Below are positions 9,922 through 18,884 of a DNA stretch of 63,582 nt, piece after piece. The notes under the pieces are model-generated. The model was given only the letters and a program-made list of their open reading frames with translations, made no database searches and had not been told where the DNA came from. Positions within the stretch are counted from its first letter, which is position 1. The number at the start of each line of letters is the position of its first letter. The DNA is taken from contig JAICLJ010000006.1 in assembly GCA_025927575.1 (NCBI GenBank), positions 1 to 63,582 on the forward strand. The letters are read 5' to 3'. A program made the translations under genes and the position numbers. The stretch is from Bryobacteraceae bacterium (lineage in GTDB: Bacteria > Acidobacteriota > Terriglobia > Bryobacterales > Bryobacteraceae).

Positions 9922-10320
9922 CTACCCCGCCGGCGAGATTCTCTCCTTCACCGCAGGCGTCATTTTCTCGAGCAAAGGATATTTCTCAATCAGGTAGGCT
10001 AGCGCTTGTCTTCCGGCGCGTGTCGTCCGGTAATACCGCCGCGCGGGCCGATCGTCGGCGAGAGCAATCGCTTCGTCCTCCCACTTCCCCTTCACCAGGT
10101 CGTCCCGCTCCAACCGCCGGAGCGCCGGATAAACCGTCCCGCTCGGCAGCCCGGTCACATCCATGACGTCGAATCCATAGCGGTAGCCGCAATCAATGGT
10201 GCGGAGGATCAAAGCCGCCGTATGCGAAAGCTTCACGTTCTCGCTCATATCTATGTAGCATTCTAAACGATAAATTCGAGAGCGCCGGGTCACATCGCTA
10301 AAGATGATCACGCGCCCCAT
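9922..10320 (-). CDS. PadR family transcriptional regulator
   Basis: 132 aa as drawn. Residues about 25-110 form the PadR winged helix: HTAALILRTIDCGYRYGFDVMD, then GLPSGTVYPALRRLERDDLVKG and RPARRYYRTTRAGRQAL. A GGGGAG stands 7 nt before the ATG at 10320, but the family domain begins near Met25 (ATG at 10248), so the true start could be either. The divergent neighbour begins at 10467. CCTATC and GATAGG half-sites separated by 11 nt (10329-10351) could be its operator. Probably a repressor of itself and perhaps of the divergent gene; inference. Confidence 0.85.
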   Translation of the reverse strand: MGRVIIFSDVTRRSRIYRLECYIDMSENVKLSHTAALILRTIDCGYRYGFDVMDVTGLPSGTVYPALRRLERDDLVKGKWEDEAIALADDRPARRYYRTTRAGRQALAYLIEKYPLLEKMTPAVKERISPAG

Positions 10321-10466
10321 AAGTACTCCCCTATCTCAAAGTACGGGATAGGTCGAATCCGAATCCCAAAATACCCAGAAATGCTGCTATGTTTTGTAAG
10401 TTCGTACTTCAGCTCACAGCTGGCAGAGCTCGCTTCTACGAGGAGTGTCGGCGTGCGCCCGGACTT

Positions 10467-13400
10467 ATGTTGAACCGACTGCCCGCGAGGCTAGCTCTCG
10501 CGATGTATCTTGGCGCTGCCGCCGTAAGCTTCGCGGCGGACACGCCGGACTACTCGAAAGAAGCCGCCGTCATTCAGGACTTCGCCACAAAGGTCAGCTT
10601 CTCGGCGACCGGGGCCAGAGAATGGCAGCAGACGCTGTCTGTTCGTGTTCAGTCGGAAGCGGCAGTCCGTCAATTCGGCATTCTCGGCTTCCTCTACAAC
10701 TCAGACAACGAGCGAATAGAAATCGAGTACGTCCGAGTCAAGAAGGCGGATGGCTCAGTCGTCGAGACCCCAGCCTCCAGCGCCATGGATCTCGCAACAC
10801 AGGTTGCCGCTGCGGCGCCCACCTACAGCGATCTGCGGCAAAAACAGATTCCCGTGAAGGCACTTGGAGTGGGAGACGTACTTGAGTACTCCGTCCGAAG
10901 CTCACAGCAGAAGCCCGAAGTGCCGGGCCAGTTTTGGTACCAGCAGGTCCTGATCGATGACTCCGTTGTCCTGAATCAATCTCTTGAAATCAGAGTCCCA
11001 AAAGATAAATATGTTCAGGTATCCAGCCCGAAGCTGAAGTACGAAACTCGCGACGAGGGCGATCGGCGGACATACGTTTGGAAGCATTCGCATCTCGCGC
11101 CAAGCGAGCCTGAGGACAAAAAGAAACAAGCCGCGGTGACAGACGAACCGACGCAGATACAGATCACCACATTCAGGAACTGGGAAGAGGTCGGAAACTG
11201 GTGGGGAGCGCTTGCTTCGGAGCAAGCCAAAGTCACACCCACAATTCAGGCGAAAGCCAAGGAACTGACAGCGGGACTCTCCACCGACACCAAAAAAGCA
11301 AGAGCCATCTATCGATATGTGGCGATGAAGTTTCGCTACATCTCCATTTCGTTCGGCGCCGGCAGATACCGCCCGCACAGCGCGGAAGAGGTGCTTGCAA
11401 ATCAGTATGGCGATTGCAAAGACAAGCACACGTTGCTTGCGGCTCTTCTGAAAGCGGCGGGCATTCCCGCGTGGCCCGCGCTCATCGGGGTAGGCGTCAA
11501 GTTCGATGCGAGCGTCCCCTCCCCTGCGCAGTTCAACCACGTGATCACCGTGTTGCCGCAGGGTGTGAAATATGTTTGGCTGGATACCACCGCCGAGGTT
11601 GCGCCATTTGGGTTCTTGCTCCAGGCCATACGGGATGAACAGGCGCTAGTCATCCCTACCGATGGCAAGCCGGTTTTGCTGAAAACGCCTGTCGATCCGC
11701 CCTTTGCCGCCTCCGAAATCGTTAATGTGAAGGCATCTCTCGCCGCGGATGGTACGTTGACCGGGCATGTCGATCTCCGCCTGCTGGGAGATAGCGGCGT
11801 CGCGATGCGCGGAGCATTTCACCAGTTGGCACCCGCGCAATGGCAGGCCCTCGCACAGCAAATGTCGTACACGCTAGGCTATGCCGGAGATGTGAGTGGC
11901 GTCGAGGTGGAAAATCTCGACGACCTCGACAAGCCATTGCATTACGGCTACGACTATAAGCGCAAGAATTATTCCGATTGGGCAAACCACAGGATCACGC
12001 CGCCAGTGCCGCCGCTCGGCTTCGGACCCGGTGACGAAGCGGACAAGCCAAAAGATTCTTTCTCGGCTGGCGCTCCCGGCGAATCGATCTACCACGCGTC
12101 AGTACAGTTACCGAACGGCTTTTCCATCGAGTTGCCCAAGGATGCCGCAACGACCAGCGATTTCGCGGACTACTCAGCACACTACTCCTTAAAAGACGGG
12201 ACGCTATTTGCCGAGCGCAAAATGATCGTCAAGAAGCCGAAGGTGGAGGTTGAGCAGTGGGCCGACTACCAGAAATTCTATAAAGGAGTTCGGACCGATC
12301 AGGGCCAGTATCTTTCGATGTCCGAGACCGGCGGCAATCAGAAAGCAACAGTTTCGGAAAAAAATCCCGAAGCAGAGAAGTTGATTTACAGTGCGTTTGA
12401 AGCCGTGCAAAGACGTGATCTGGGTGCCGCTCGCGACTTGCTGCGGCAGGCGGAGATCCTCAATCCGAAGCAGCCAAAATTATGGGCTTGCCGCGCCTTT
12501 GTCGATATCGCTTCTCAAAACAATGAACAGGCTATCGACGATTTTCGAGAGGAGGTCAAGCAGCATCCTGACGAGATGCCGGCCTATCAGAGTCTCGCTG
12601 CGTTTCTGGCCCACCTTGGCCAATCCGATAATGCGCTCGCCGTCTGGTTGAGCGCTCTCGCCCGAAAGCCCGATGATGAAACGGCTGCCGCGCAAGCCGC
12701 CACGCTGATGTTGGCGACAAGGCGGTACTCGGAAGTTCCACTGATACTCGAAAAGCCGATTGCCGCTGCGCCGGACAAGTACTCTCTCCGGATACTTCTC
12801 GCGCAAGCGCTGCTCCGCAACGGACAGAAGGATCAAGGGATTGAAGAAGTGCGGAAAATTACGAAAGCGACCTCCGATCCGAATATTTTGAACGATCTCG
12901 CTTATACCTTGTCCGATGGGGATATCGACAACGATCTCGCCCAGAGTCTCGCGAAAAGCTCGGTGAAGATGACGGAGCAGGAATGCGCAAAGGCCAGCCT
13001 CGCCAGCTTCGACAATCGCGACTTAGCGCGAGTGAACGAACTTGTTGCGATATGGGATACGCTCGGATGGGTTTATTTCAAGCGCGATGACCTTGCCAAT
13101 GCAGAGAAGTACCTCCAAGCTTCTTGGCAACTCGGTGAGGTGGCAGATGTGGCCGATCACCTGGGCCGGGTCTACGACAAACAAGGCAAGCACGATGCCG
13201 CAATGCACATGTGGCGGCTCGCTCTCGCAGTCGACCGGAATCAAAAAGATGCACAAGAACGCTTACAAAAAGTCAATGCGCAACGCATCCCGCCCAGTCG
13301 CGCCAAAGTGAGCGCAAGAAACGGTTATCCGGACGCGCCGCCTGAAGAACTTGGCAAGTTGCGAACATTTGCCATTCCTGAGTTGCCCAAGCAAAGCGGG

Positions 13401-13649
13401 AGTGCCGAGTTTTACCTCCTCCTTTCCGCGCAGGGAATTGACGACGCACAGTTCATCAGTGGATCGGATTCCTTGAAGAGCGCCCAACATGTTATGCAGA
13501 CGGCGAACTACAATTACACATTCCCCGATTCAGGGCCTGAAAAGATCATTCGTCGCGGTATCCTGTCTTGTTCGGAATTGACTACGCCAAGCTGCCAATT
13601 TACGTTCTTGCTTCCTTCGGCGGTTCGAAAAGACGTGAAGGTGAACTGA
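10467..13649 (+). CDS. secreted DUF3857/transglutaminase-like protein with TPR repeats
   Basis: About 1060 aa from ATG 10467; the frame is open back to ATG 10389. The later start gives a clean signal peptide (MLNRLPARLALAMYLGAAAVSFAA), so I prefer it. Residues about 25-240 match DUF3857, about 250-380 a transglutaminase-like core with the likely catalytic triad Cys in YGDCKDKH (about 317), His in FNHVI (about 357) and Asp in WLDTT (about 372). From about 640 to 950 TPR-type helices occur (ALLRNGQKDQGIEEVRK, DDLANAEKYLQASWQLGE). Periplasmic or outer-membrane-exposed. This architecture is common in Acidobacteriota and Bacteroidota; substrates are unknown. Confidence 0.88.
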   Translation: MLNRLPARLALAMYLGAAAVSFAADTPDYSKEAAVIQDFATKVSFSATGAREWQQTLSVRVQSEAAVRQFGILGFLYNSDNERIEIEYVRVKKADGSVVETPASSAMDLATQVAAAAPTYSDLRQKQIPVKALGVGDVLEYSVRSSQQKPEVPGQFWYQQVLIDDSVVLNQSLEIRVPKDKYVQVSSPKLKYETRDEGDRRTYVWKHSHLAPSEPEDKKKQAAVTDEPTQIQITTFRNWEEVGNWWGALASEQAKVTPTIQAKAKELTAGLSTDTKKARAIYRYVAMKFRYISISFGAGRYRPHSAEEVLANQYGDCKDKHTLLAALLKAAGIPAWPALIGVGVKFDASVPSPAQFNHVITVLPQGVKYVWLDTTAEVAPFGFLLQAIRDEQALVIPTDGKPVLLKTPVDPPFAASEIVNVKASLAADGTLTGHVDLRLLGDSGVAMRGAFHQLAPAQWQALAQQMSYTLGYAGDVSGVEVENLDDLDKPLHYGYDYKRKNYSDWANHRITPPVPPLGFGPGDEADKPKDSFSAGAPGESIYHASVQLPNGFSIELPKDAATTSDFADYSAHYSLKDGTLFAERKMIVKKPKVEVEQWADYQKFYKGVRTDQGQYLSMSETGGNQKATVSEKNPEAEKLIYSAFEAVQRRDLGAARDLLRQAEILNPKQPKLWACRAFVDIASQNNEQAIDDFREEVKQHPDEMPAYQSLAAFLAHLGQSDNALAVWLSALARKPDDETAAAQAATLMLATRRYSEVPLILEKPIAAAPDKYSLRILLAQALLRNGQKDQGIEEVRKITKATSDPNILNDLAYTLSDGDIDNDLAQSLAKSSVKMTEQECAKASLASFDNRDLARVNELVAIWDTLGWVYFKRDDLANAEKYLQASWQLGEVADVADHLGRVYDKQGKHDAAMHMWRLALAVDRNQKDAQERLQKVNAQRIPPSRAKVSARNGYPDAPPEELGKLRTFAIPELPKQSGSAEFYLLLSAQGIDDAQFISGSDSLKSAQHVMQTANYNYTFPDSGPEKIIRRGILSCSELTTPSCQFTFLLPSAVRKDVKVN

Positions 13650-13696
13650 CTTCGCTACACGAGCGTTCACGGGACAGTATAAGGGCGACCCGCGGC

Positions 13697-14014
13697 TCAA
13701 ATCGGCAATAAACTCAGCGCTGCTTCAATCTCCGACCGTGTGTGCGCATCACCTTTACGGTTGCATGCGTCGATTCCTCGCTCGTAGAACCCTCGTGCCT
13801 CTTCAAGCTGGCCCAGTTTCTCAAGCACTTGGCCGCCGTGATAATACGCCGCCGTGTAGGTCTGATCATTCGCCAGCAGCGTCTTAAACTCGCCCATGGC
13901 ATCTTCGAGACTTCCGCTATTCGCGTATTCCATCGCAAGCCCGTAGCGGGCAAACGAGTTTTTAGGGTCCTGAGCGATCATTTGTTTCAGCAGATCAAGG
14001 CGATTCGTAGCCAT
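13697..14014 (-). CDS. small TPR protein
   Basis: 105 aa from ATG 14014 (MATNRLDLLKQMIAQDP). Three TPR-like helical hairpins: LLKQMIAQDPKNSFARYGLAMEYANSG, then AMGEFKTLLANDQTYTAAYYHGGQVLEKLG, then EEARGFYERGIDACNRKGD. The frame stays open to ATG 14110, but that upstream part is encoded by a 15-bp tandem repeat and reads SLATASLAT, so it is unlikely to be protein. Probably a cytoplasmic scaffold or interaction module. Function not known. Confidence 0.75.
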   Translation of the reverse strand: MATNRLDLLKQMIAQDPKNSFARYGLAMEYANSGSLEDAMGEFKTLLANDQTYTAAYYHGGQVLEKLGQLEEARGFYERGIDACNRKGDAHTRSEIEAALSLLPI

Positions 14015-14024
14015 CGCTAGTATT

Positions 14025-14063
14025 GTCGCAAGCGAGGCTGTCGCAAGCGAAGCTGTCGCAAGC
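14025..14063. repeat. 15-bp tandem repeat
   Basis: The unit GTCGCAAGCGAGGCT appears at 14025-14039, again with one change at 14040-14054, and partly (GTCGCAAGC) at 14055-14063. It lies just upstream of the TPR gene start and close to the divergent Cdd1-like gene, so it may sit in the promoter region. Likely slippage product. Confidence 0.7.
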
Positions 14064-14118
14064 CTGATGGTCGACACCGCATTTGCGCGCCGTCGGAAAA
14101 AGGTGCACACTAATCGGC

Positions 14119-14415
14119 ATGGCGTCTCCTGTTGCCCGTCCTATTGAACGTCGATTGAGAGATCTCGCCGGCGTCGGCAAGTCGATCGAGGCCGATCTTC
14201 GGCTTCTTGGCATCACCAGCGTTGATGAACTATCGCAGGTATCCGGCGATTTTCTTTACAACGAACTGTGCCGCGTCACAGGCGTCCGGCAGGACCCCTG
14301 CGTCCTCGACACGTTCCGCTGCGCGGTCGCTCAGGCGCGTAACCCGGCACTTCCGGCGGAACAGCGCAATTGGTGGTGGTGGTCGCAACAACGCAAGCAG
14401 GGCAACATCCGCTGA
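14119..14415 (+). CDS. helix-hairpin-helix protein, pathogenicity-locus (Cdd1) family
   Basis: 98 aa from ATG 14119. LRDLAGVGKSIEADLRLLGI is a helix-hairpin-helix pair, followed by SVDELSQVSGDFLYNELCRVTG and CVLDTFRCAVAQAR, the layout of the Cdd1 (pathogenicity locus) family. Usual members are short, as here. The HhH motif suggests DNA or nucleic-acid binding; the biological role is unestablished. The frame extends to ATG 14083, but the family-type N-terminus begins at 14119. Confidence 0.8.
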   Translation: MASPVARPIERRLRDLAGVGKSIEADLRLLGITSVDELSQVSGDFLYNELCRVTGVRQDPCVLDTFRCAVAQARNPALPAEQRNWWWWSQQRKQGNIR

Positions 14416-14440
14416 CTCCTATACTAAGAAATAGCGCCCG

Positions 14441-14851
14441 ATGCCTTGCCCCTATTTCGAACCGCTGGAGCCCCTCGCCGAGCCGTCCTTTTGTAACGCC
14501 CGGTTACCGCTGATCGAGCAGTATGGCGGCCTTTGCCACGTATGCGCAGAACCATTTCGATCGGCGGAAACCTGCTGCAACCATGGCTACGCGCGCGGAC
14601 ACTGCGAACGGTTTCCGTCGGAGGGGAGAAACGCAGCCCACCGGTTTTCTCTCCTGAGCCAGGGCCCCGAGGAATTGGAGTTGCTTTTCATCGACGAAGA
14701 GGAGTACGCGCCGGCGTTTACCCGCCAGCTTCACTTTTCAGTCAGCGGCAATTGCCTCAGCGAAGACGACGTCGATTTCTGCATTGCCGCCCAGGCTCTC
14801 GCGTTTTGCCGGAGCTATCTGCGCAAAGTCGCGGGCGCCGCGGGCGCGTAG
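14441..14851 (+). CDS. cysteine-rich protein of unknown function
   Basis: 136 aa. The N-terminal half carries several Cys (PCPYFEP, FCNARLP, GLCHVCAEPF, TCCNHGYARGHCERFP), which could bind a metal or an iron-sulfur cluster. The C-terminal half is acidic and helical. I recognise the CPYF opening from uncharacterised acidobacterial proteins only. It follows the Cdd1-like gene by 25 nt and precedes the thioesterase by 17 nt on the same strand, so the three may be cotranscribed. No signal peptide. Confidence 0.7.
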   Translation: MPCPYFEPLEPLAEPSFCNARLPLIEQYGGLCHVCAEPFRSAETCCNHGYARGHCERFPSEGRNAAHRFSLLSQGPEELELLFIDEEEYAPAFTRQLHFSVSGNCLSEDDVDFCIAAQALAFCRSYLRKVAGAAGA

Positions 14852-14868
14852 CGCAAACAGTTCGCGGC

Positions 14869-15411
14869 ATGCCGTTTACTTCCGAAACCGAACCAAGCAT
14901 GACAATCGAAGTGAAGACGACAGATCATCCGCGCTCTGTGAGAGAGAGCCGGTCCGAATACACCGAAATTTGCTTACCGAACGACACCAACATGCTCGGC
15001 ACGATGCTCGGAGGCCGCGTCATGCACCTTGTCGACATCTGCGGAGCAATCGCCGCCATGCGGCACGCGCGCGGGCCGGTCGTCACGGCCTCTGTCGACC
15101 AAATGACTTTTCTCCATCCCATTCGTGTGGGCGAGCTGGTACGGCTGAAGTCGCAGGTCAATCGCGCGTTTCAATCGTCGATGGAAGTCGGAGTAAAGGT
15201 CTGGGTCGAAAACCTGCATACGGGCGAAATGAAGCACACGTCCTCCGCCTATTTGACTTTCGTCGCTTTGGATAGCCGGGGCGGCAAGGTGCGAATCCCG
15301 CCGATTTTCCCAGAGACCGACGAGGAGCACCGCCGCTACGCTCAGGCTGCGAAACGGCGAGCCAGCCGGCTCGCGATGAAAAACAAAACCCTTGCCGAAC
15401 CCAACGGTTAG
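14869..15411 (+). CDS. acyl-CoA thioesterase (hotdog fold)
   Basis: 180 aa from ATG 14869; ATG 14899 (MTIEVKTTD) is an alternative, and neither has a clear Shine-Dalgarno. The core RSEYTEICLPNDTNMLGTMLGGRVMHLVDICGAIAA pattern (about residues 25-60) and VDQMTFLHPIRVGELVRLKS are the YciA/BACH-type acyl-CoA hydrolase hotdog motifs, with the catalytic-type Asn-His/Asp helix LVDICG. It hydrolyses acyl-CoA to free acid and CoA; chain-length preference cannot be read. Cytoplasmic. Confidence 0.88.
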   Translation: MPFTSETEPSMTIEVKTTDHPRSVRESRSEYTEICLPNDTNMLGTMLGGRVMHLVDICGAIAAMRHARGPVVTASVDQMTFLHPIRVGELVRLKSQVNRAFQSSMEVGVKVWVENLHTGEMKHTSSAYLTFVALDSRGGKVRIPPIFPETDEEHRRYAQAAKRRASRLAMKNKTLAEPNG

Positions 15412-15458
15412 CAGAGGCGGCAGTTCGCCGTTCCGAATTCCAGCAATGCAGGTTCTTC

Positions 15459-15779
15459 CTACTCCGGCTCCGACTTGTACAGATACTTGATGCAATGCTT
15501 ATATAGCAGCAGATTCGGTTCACCATCGCGGTTCAGCTTGATGCAGCTTCTGTCGTACCACTCGACAACGCCTTCGAGATGTTCGCCATCCGTCAGGACG
15601 ACGACCATCTGCGTCTTGCTCTGCATCTGCTTCGAGAAGTAGAACTGCTCGGCATTGGTTTGTTCCGGGGGCGCCGTCTTTTTTGCTGCGGGCCGCTTGT
15701 TGTTTTCTCTGATTTCCATGCGTCGGGTCCGATTGGGCGGAATTAAAATCTGATGCGGGCTGGCCACGTTGCCATTCAT
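15459..15779 (-). CDS. hfq: Hfq-like Sm-fold RNA-binding protein with basic N-terminal extension
   Basis: 106 aa from ATG 15779, which has GAGGA 6 nt upstream; the frame opens further, into the 3' end of holB, but has no better start. Residues about 40-103 match the Sm core: NAEQFYFSKQMQSKTQMVVV and LTDGEHLEGVVEWYDRSCIKL correspond to Sm1, and LLLYKHCIKYLYKS to Sm2 with the diagnostic YKH. The first ~40 residues are basic and Pro-rich (NNKRPAAKK), unlike E. coli Hfq, whose disordered tail is C-terminal. Expected role is sRNA/mRNA binding as a hexamer. It lies 31 nt downstream of holB on the same strand. Confidence 0.8.
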   Translation of the reverse strand: MNGNVASPHQILIPPNRTRRMEIRENNKRPAAKKTAPPEQTNAEQFYFSKQMQSKTQMVVVLTDGEHLEGVVEWYDRSCIKLNRDGEPNLLLYKHCIKYLYKSEPE

Positions 15780-15810
15780 AGAATCCTCAGCAGAACGGAT
15801 CATTTTGCTG

Positions 15811-16860
15811 TTAGGTGCATTCACCCTGCAACTGGTTACGTAATTCAATAATAACCGCATCGAGCGCTATTGTTTTTTGAATATTTCGCCGCACCAGTTG
15901 CGCCAGTTCGTCGACGGCGGCGATCGCCCGCTCGATCCATCGGAAATTCACTGCTCCGGAGATGCGTGAGATACGCTCGCTGATGTCTCGATTACGCCAC
16001 GCTGTGGAGCCCTGCCACAACATTAAGATATCTTCAAGAATGCCGTAGGCGATCTTCAGATGCAGATCCAGTTTTTCTGTCTTTCGGTTCGAAAAAGATT
16101 CCGAAGCCTGTATCCATGAGGCGAACGGGACGATCCCGGCGCCGCACTCAAGCAGCGCCAGCATTAAATTCCGCCGCTCGCAGTATTTGTCGAGATCCAG
16201 CGTCACGGCCATTCCCGGGCAGCCTTCCGCTAGCATCGATCGTGTCTCGCCATCCTCCAGCGTTCTGTAGTGGACGAAGGATTGCATTTCCTCATCCGAC
16301 AACCTCGTCATGGGGAAGACGATTGAACGAGAGCGGATGGTAGGTAACAAATCGTAAAGATTCTCCGCCGTCGCGAACAAAATCAAATGATCCGGAGGCT
16401 CTTCGAGCACTTTCAATAGCGAATTCGCCGCTTGTTCGTTCGCCCGGTCGAGATGATCGATCAGAAAAACACGGTGGCTGCCGGTCAGAGGTTTAAACTG
16501 AGCGCGCTCCTTCAGCAGCCGCATTTGCTGTATGGAAAGCTGCCGCAAAGGGCCGTCCGGGGCAAACGTCACGAAATCGGGATGCGTAGAGAACAGAAGC
16601 GGGTCCTCGCCGCGTTTGTCCGCCGGCAATTTCTCGCGCTGCTCGACCAAGTCCACATTCGCCGGCAAGCTCAAATCGTCCTGTTCGATCTTCGCGGCCC
16701 CGCCCAACAGTTCGGCCGCAAACCGCCGAACCAGCGTCGCCTTGCCGACTCCTTCCGGACCGCCTAGCAGAATCGTCTGCGGAATTCGCGCCGAGCCGAT
16801 CATCTGAGCGAGGGCTTCCGCGACGGGCGCATTGCCCCAGAAGTTGTCAAATGGCGGCAT
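15811..16860 (-). CDS. holB: DNA polymerase III delta' subunit (clamp loader)
   Basis: 349 aa. Typical AAA+ clamp-loader start FDNFWGNAPVAEALAQMI, with P-loop GGPEGVGKAT at residues 33-42, the segment FLIDHLDRANEQAANSLLKVLEEPP (Walker B region and sensor) and IRSRSIVFPMTRLSDEEM. The insert with LPADKRGEDPLLFSTHPDFV stands where DnaX and HolB have the zinc module, but Cys ligands are absent, favouring delta' over gamma/tau. It acts in loading the beta clamp at replication. The Hfq-like gene follows directly. Confidence 0.88.
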   Translation of the reverse strand: MPPFDNFWGNAPVAEALAQMIGSARIPQTILLGGPEGVGKATLVRRFAAELLGGAAKIEQDDLSLPANVDLVEQREKLPADKRGEDPLLFSTHPDFVTFAPDGPLRQLSIQQMRLLKERAQFKPLTGSHRVFLIDHLDRANEQAANSLLKVLEEPPDHLILFATAENLYDLLPTIRSRSIVFPMTRLSDEEMQSFVHYRTLEDGETRSMLAEGCPGMAVTLDLDKYCERRNLMLALLECGAGIVPFASWIQASESFSNRKTEKLDLHLKIAYGILEDILMLWQGSTAWRNRDISERISRISGAVNFRWIERAIAAVDELAQLVRRNIQKTIALDAVIIELRNQLQGECT

Positions 16861-17056
16861 CTAGATGATTTGGCGTACTGAACTGATGCGGGCCTCAGGC
16901 TGGGATTTCAGCAGCCCCCGGCGTGTTCGGTTCACTTAGCCATCTTAGCGCCACAAAGAAGCAACGGACCGCGAATGTGTGTATCGGCCAGGCAAGACGG
17001 GTCCGAGCGTAATTCTAATCCACACCCCATTTCGAGCGTCGGCAACGCGATATCGC

Positions 17057-18349
17057 CTACCGGCGTGCCGGTTCCTGGCTCGTGGCTGCTGCTTGTTCCG
17101 TCATGATCGGGGCTAATCCCAATTGGCTGCGCCCCAGCGGGGTGAGATCGGCCTCGGTCGCTCTCCCGTTAAAATCGACTTCAAAGTTATCCGGCGCAAA
17201 ATCCGGAGGAGTCTCTCCCGTGAGAAACGTGGGCAATTGGCGGCGGAGATAAGCCGTGTTCTTCGCGCACCCGGGCGTCGACGCAATGTACATGACATTG
17301 CTATAGCCTTTCCCCCGGTGCTCGTTCTCAACCGCATGGACTACGTCAGAATGCCACCAAACTGTGTCGCCGGGTTGCATCAGTGGAATGGAGGATAAGG
17401 CTTCGAGCAGCAAGCCGTGCCAGCCCGGTGTCACCGATAAAGCGCGTCCCGGCTTGGCGCCGCACAATTCGTCGTCCGGCACGTCGTCCTGCAACGCCCG
17501 TAGCAACAGGTACGCCATGGCGTTGCCGATCGGGATCAGTTGCAATGTGCCGTCGCCCTGCCCCTGTTGCGTGAGAGCGGTCCAGCCTTGAAACGTCCGG
17601 AACATGGAACAAACCGCAGGCGACGGAATTTCGCGTACATCGGGCCGCCAGGCAGCATCGAATGGATCGTAGTCCCGCCAGTTTCCCGCGAAAACGTGGC
17701 GATAAACCTTGCGAAAGTTTGTGTCAAGCCAGCGCTCTACCGACCCTCCATCCACATGCGGCGAAAGACCGAGCGATGCCGAACCAGGCGGCCGCCGGCG
17801 GATCCGGTCGGCGTAAACCGGAGTCTGTTCTGGATCGAAATGGATCTGCCCTTCGCTTTCCGAACGCCACAGGCGGTTGAGAAAAACTCTAGCCCGGGTC
17901 AGCGACTCCGATTGGCGGGCTTGCACCTGTGGCTTCGACCAATAAATGCCATAAATCTGCGGTTTGGCCGAATCTAGAGAGCCAAAGTACTTGTCTTCCG
18001 CGGCATTCGCCAGGCGCTCATCCAAATGGTTTTCTTGAACGTACGCGGCGATTTCATCATCCCAGGCGCGCGCTTGTGCCGGCTCGAAGACACCACGGAT
18101 GACGCAAGCGCCGCGTGTCTTAATCTGTCCGATCACTTCTTGCGAGATACGGCCGGCTGCGACGTCCGCATAGGGGAGCGCCGGAATCACAGGGCGCCCG
18201 GCGCTGCGATCATTTACAATTGCCTCCACCTGCCTGCGCATGTCGACCTCAAGCTCACTGAAAACGCCCCTGTAATTCGGTAGCGCCTCACGCAGCGCTT
18301 TCTTCACCTCGCGGGTAGCCTCGGGTAGATTCTCGATTTCAAGCGGCAT
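17057..18349 (-). CDS. DUF1479 family Fe(II)/2-oxoglutarate-type dioxygenase
   Basis: 430 aa, close to the family's usual length (YbiU-like). The double-stranded beta-helix iron ligands are visible: H-x-D in LSPHVDGGSVERW near residue 198 and the distal His in WWHSDVVHAVENEH near 338. RGKGYSNVMYIAS could supply the Arg that binds 2-oxoglutarate. AAGGAG lies 9 nt before the ATG. Substrate unknown; oxidation of a small molecule is inferred. It stands alone on the minus strand, divergent from the PadR gene at 18495. Confidence 0.85.
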   Translation of the reverse strand: MPLEIENLPEATREVKKALREALPNYRGVFSELEVDMRRQVEAIVNDRSAGRPVIPALPYADVAAGRISQEVIGQIKTRGACVIRGVFEPAQARAWDDEIAAYVQENHLDERLANAAEDKYFGSLDSAKPQIYGIYWSKPQVQARQSESLTRARVFLNRLWRSESEGQIHFDPEQTPVYADRIRRRPPGSASLGLSPHVDGGSVERWLDTNFRKVYRHVFAGNWRDYDPFDAAWRPDVREIPSPAVCSMFRTFQGWTALTQQGQGDGTLQLIPIGNAMAYLLLRALQDDVPDDELCGAKPGRALSVTPGWHGLLLEALSSIPLMQPGDTVWWHSDVVHAVENEHRGKGYSNVMYIASTPGCAKNTAYLRRQLPTFLTGETPPDFAPDNFEVDFNGRATEADLTPLGRSQLGLAPIMTEQAAATSQEPARR

Positions 18350-18441
18350 AGCTGATATCTCCTTGACGAAAATCGGCGCGCCTGCGTCCAGCGCCTCACA
18401 AGACCGAGTGTAATGAGTTTTTGAGACTTACGTTTTCCCCC

Positions 18442-18481
18442 TTGACTATCTACAATGAATCGAATTATTGTAGATAATCAA
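18442..18481 (+). promoter_or_regulatory. 40-bp palindromic PadR operator overlapping a promoter
   Basis: A near-perfect palindrome whose half-sites read TTGACTATCTACAAT and ATTGTAGATAATCAA; only a few pairs of the 40 bp mismatch. It contains a -35-like TTGACT (18442-18447) and, 18 nt on, TATTGT as a possible -10. It ends directly at the GAGGAG ribosome site of the PadR gene. This is the arrangement of an autoregulated PadR repressor. Confidence 0.7.
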
Positions 18482-18494
18482 GAGGAGCTCTCAA

Positions 18495-18824
18495 TTGGGT
18501 AAACCCACCGATCTTGTCCAGGGCACGCTCGACCTTCTGATTCTGAAAACAATATCGCTCGAACCGATGAACGGGTGGGCTATCGCGAAGCGCATCGTCC
18601 AGGTCTCGAACAATATTCTTCAGGTTCAGCAGGGCTCGTTGTATCCCGCTCTGCATCGCCTCGAACATCAAGGGTGGATCAAGGCGGAATGGAAGGATTC
18701 CGAGAATAAGCGCCGCGCGAAGTTTTATTCCCTCACCGCGGCCGGCCGCAAACAACTCAAATCGGAACTCGAGAACTGGCAGCGTCTCTCCGGCGCCATC
18801 GGGCTGGTCATCGAATCGGTGTAG
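18495..18824 (+). CDS. PadR family transcriptional regulator, ADOP-permease associated
   Basis: 109 aa starting at TTG 18495, 8 nt after AGAGGAG. LVQGTLDLLILKTISLEPMNGWAIAKRI, then LYPALHRLEHQGWIKAEWKDSENKRRAKFYSLTAAGRKQL is the complete PadR winged helix of the short acidobacterial group that precedes ADOP permeases. The permease begins 60 nt downstream. Expected to repress its own operon through the palindrome at 18442-18481 and to be released by a drug-like ligand; the ligand is unknown. Confidence 0.92.
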   Translation: MGKPTDLVQGTLDLLILKTISLEPMNGWAIAKRIVQVSNNILQVQQGSLYPALHRLEHQGWIKAEWKDSENKRRAKFYSLTAAGRKQLKSELENWQRLSGAIGLVIESV

Positions 18825-18884
18825 GGGCCGGGCATACCGGCCCGCCTTTCGGATAACCGCCACATCCCACGAAAAAGAGGAATC

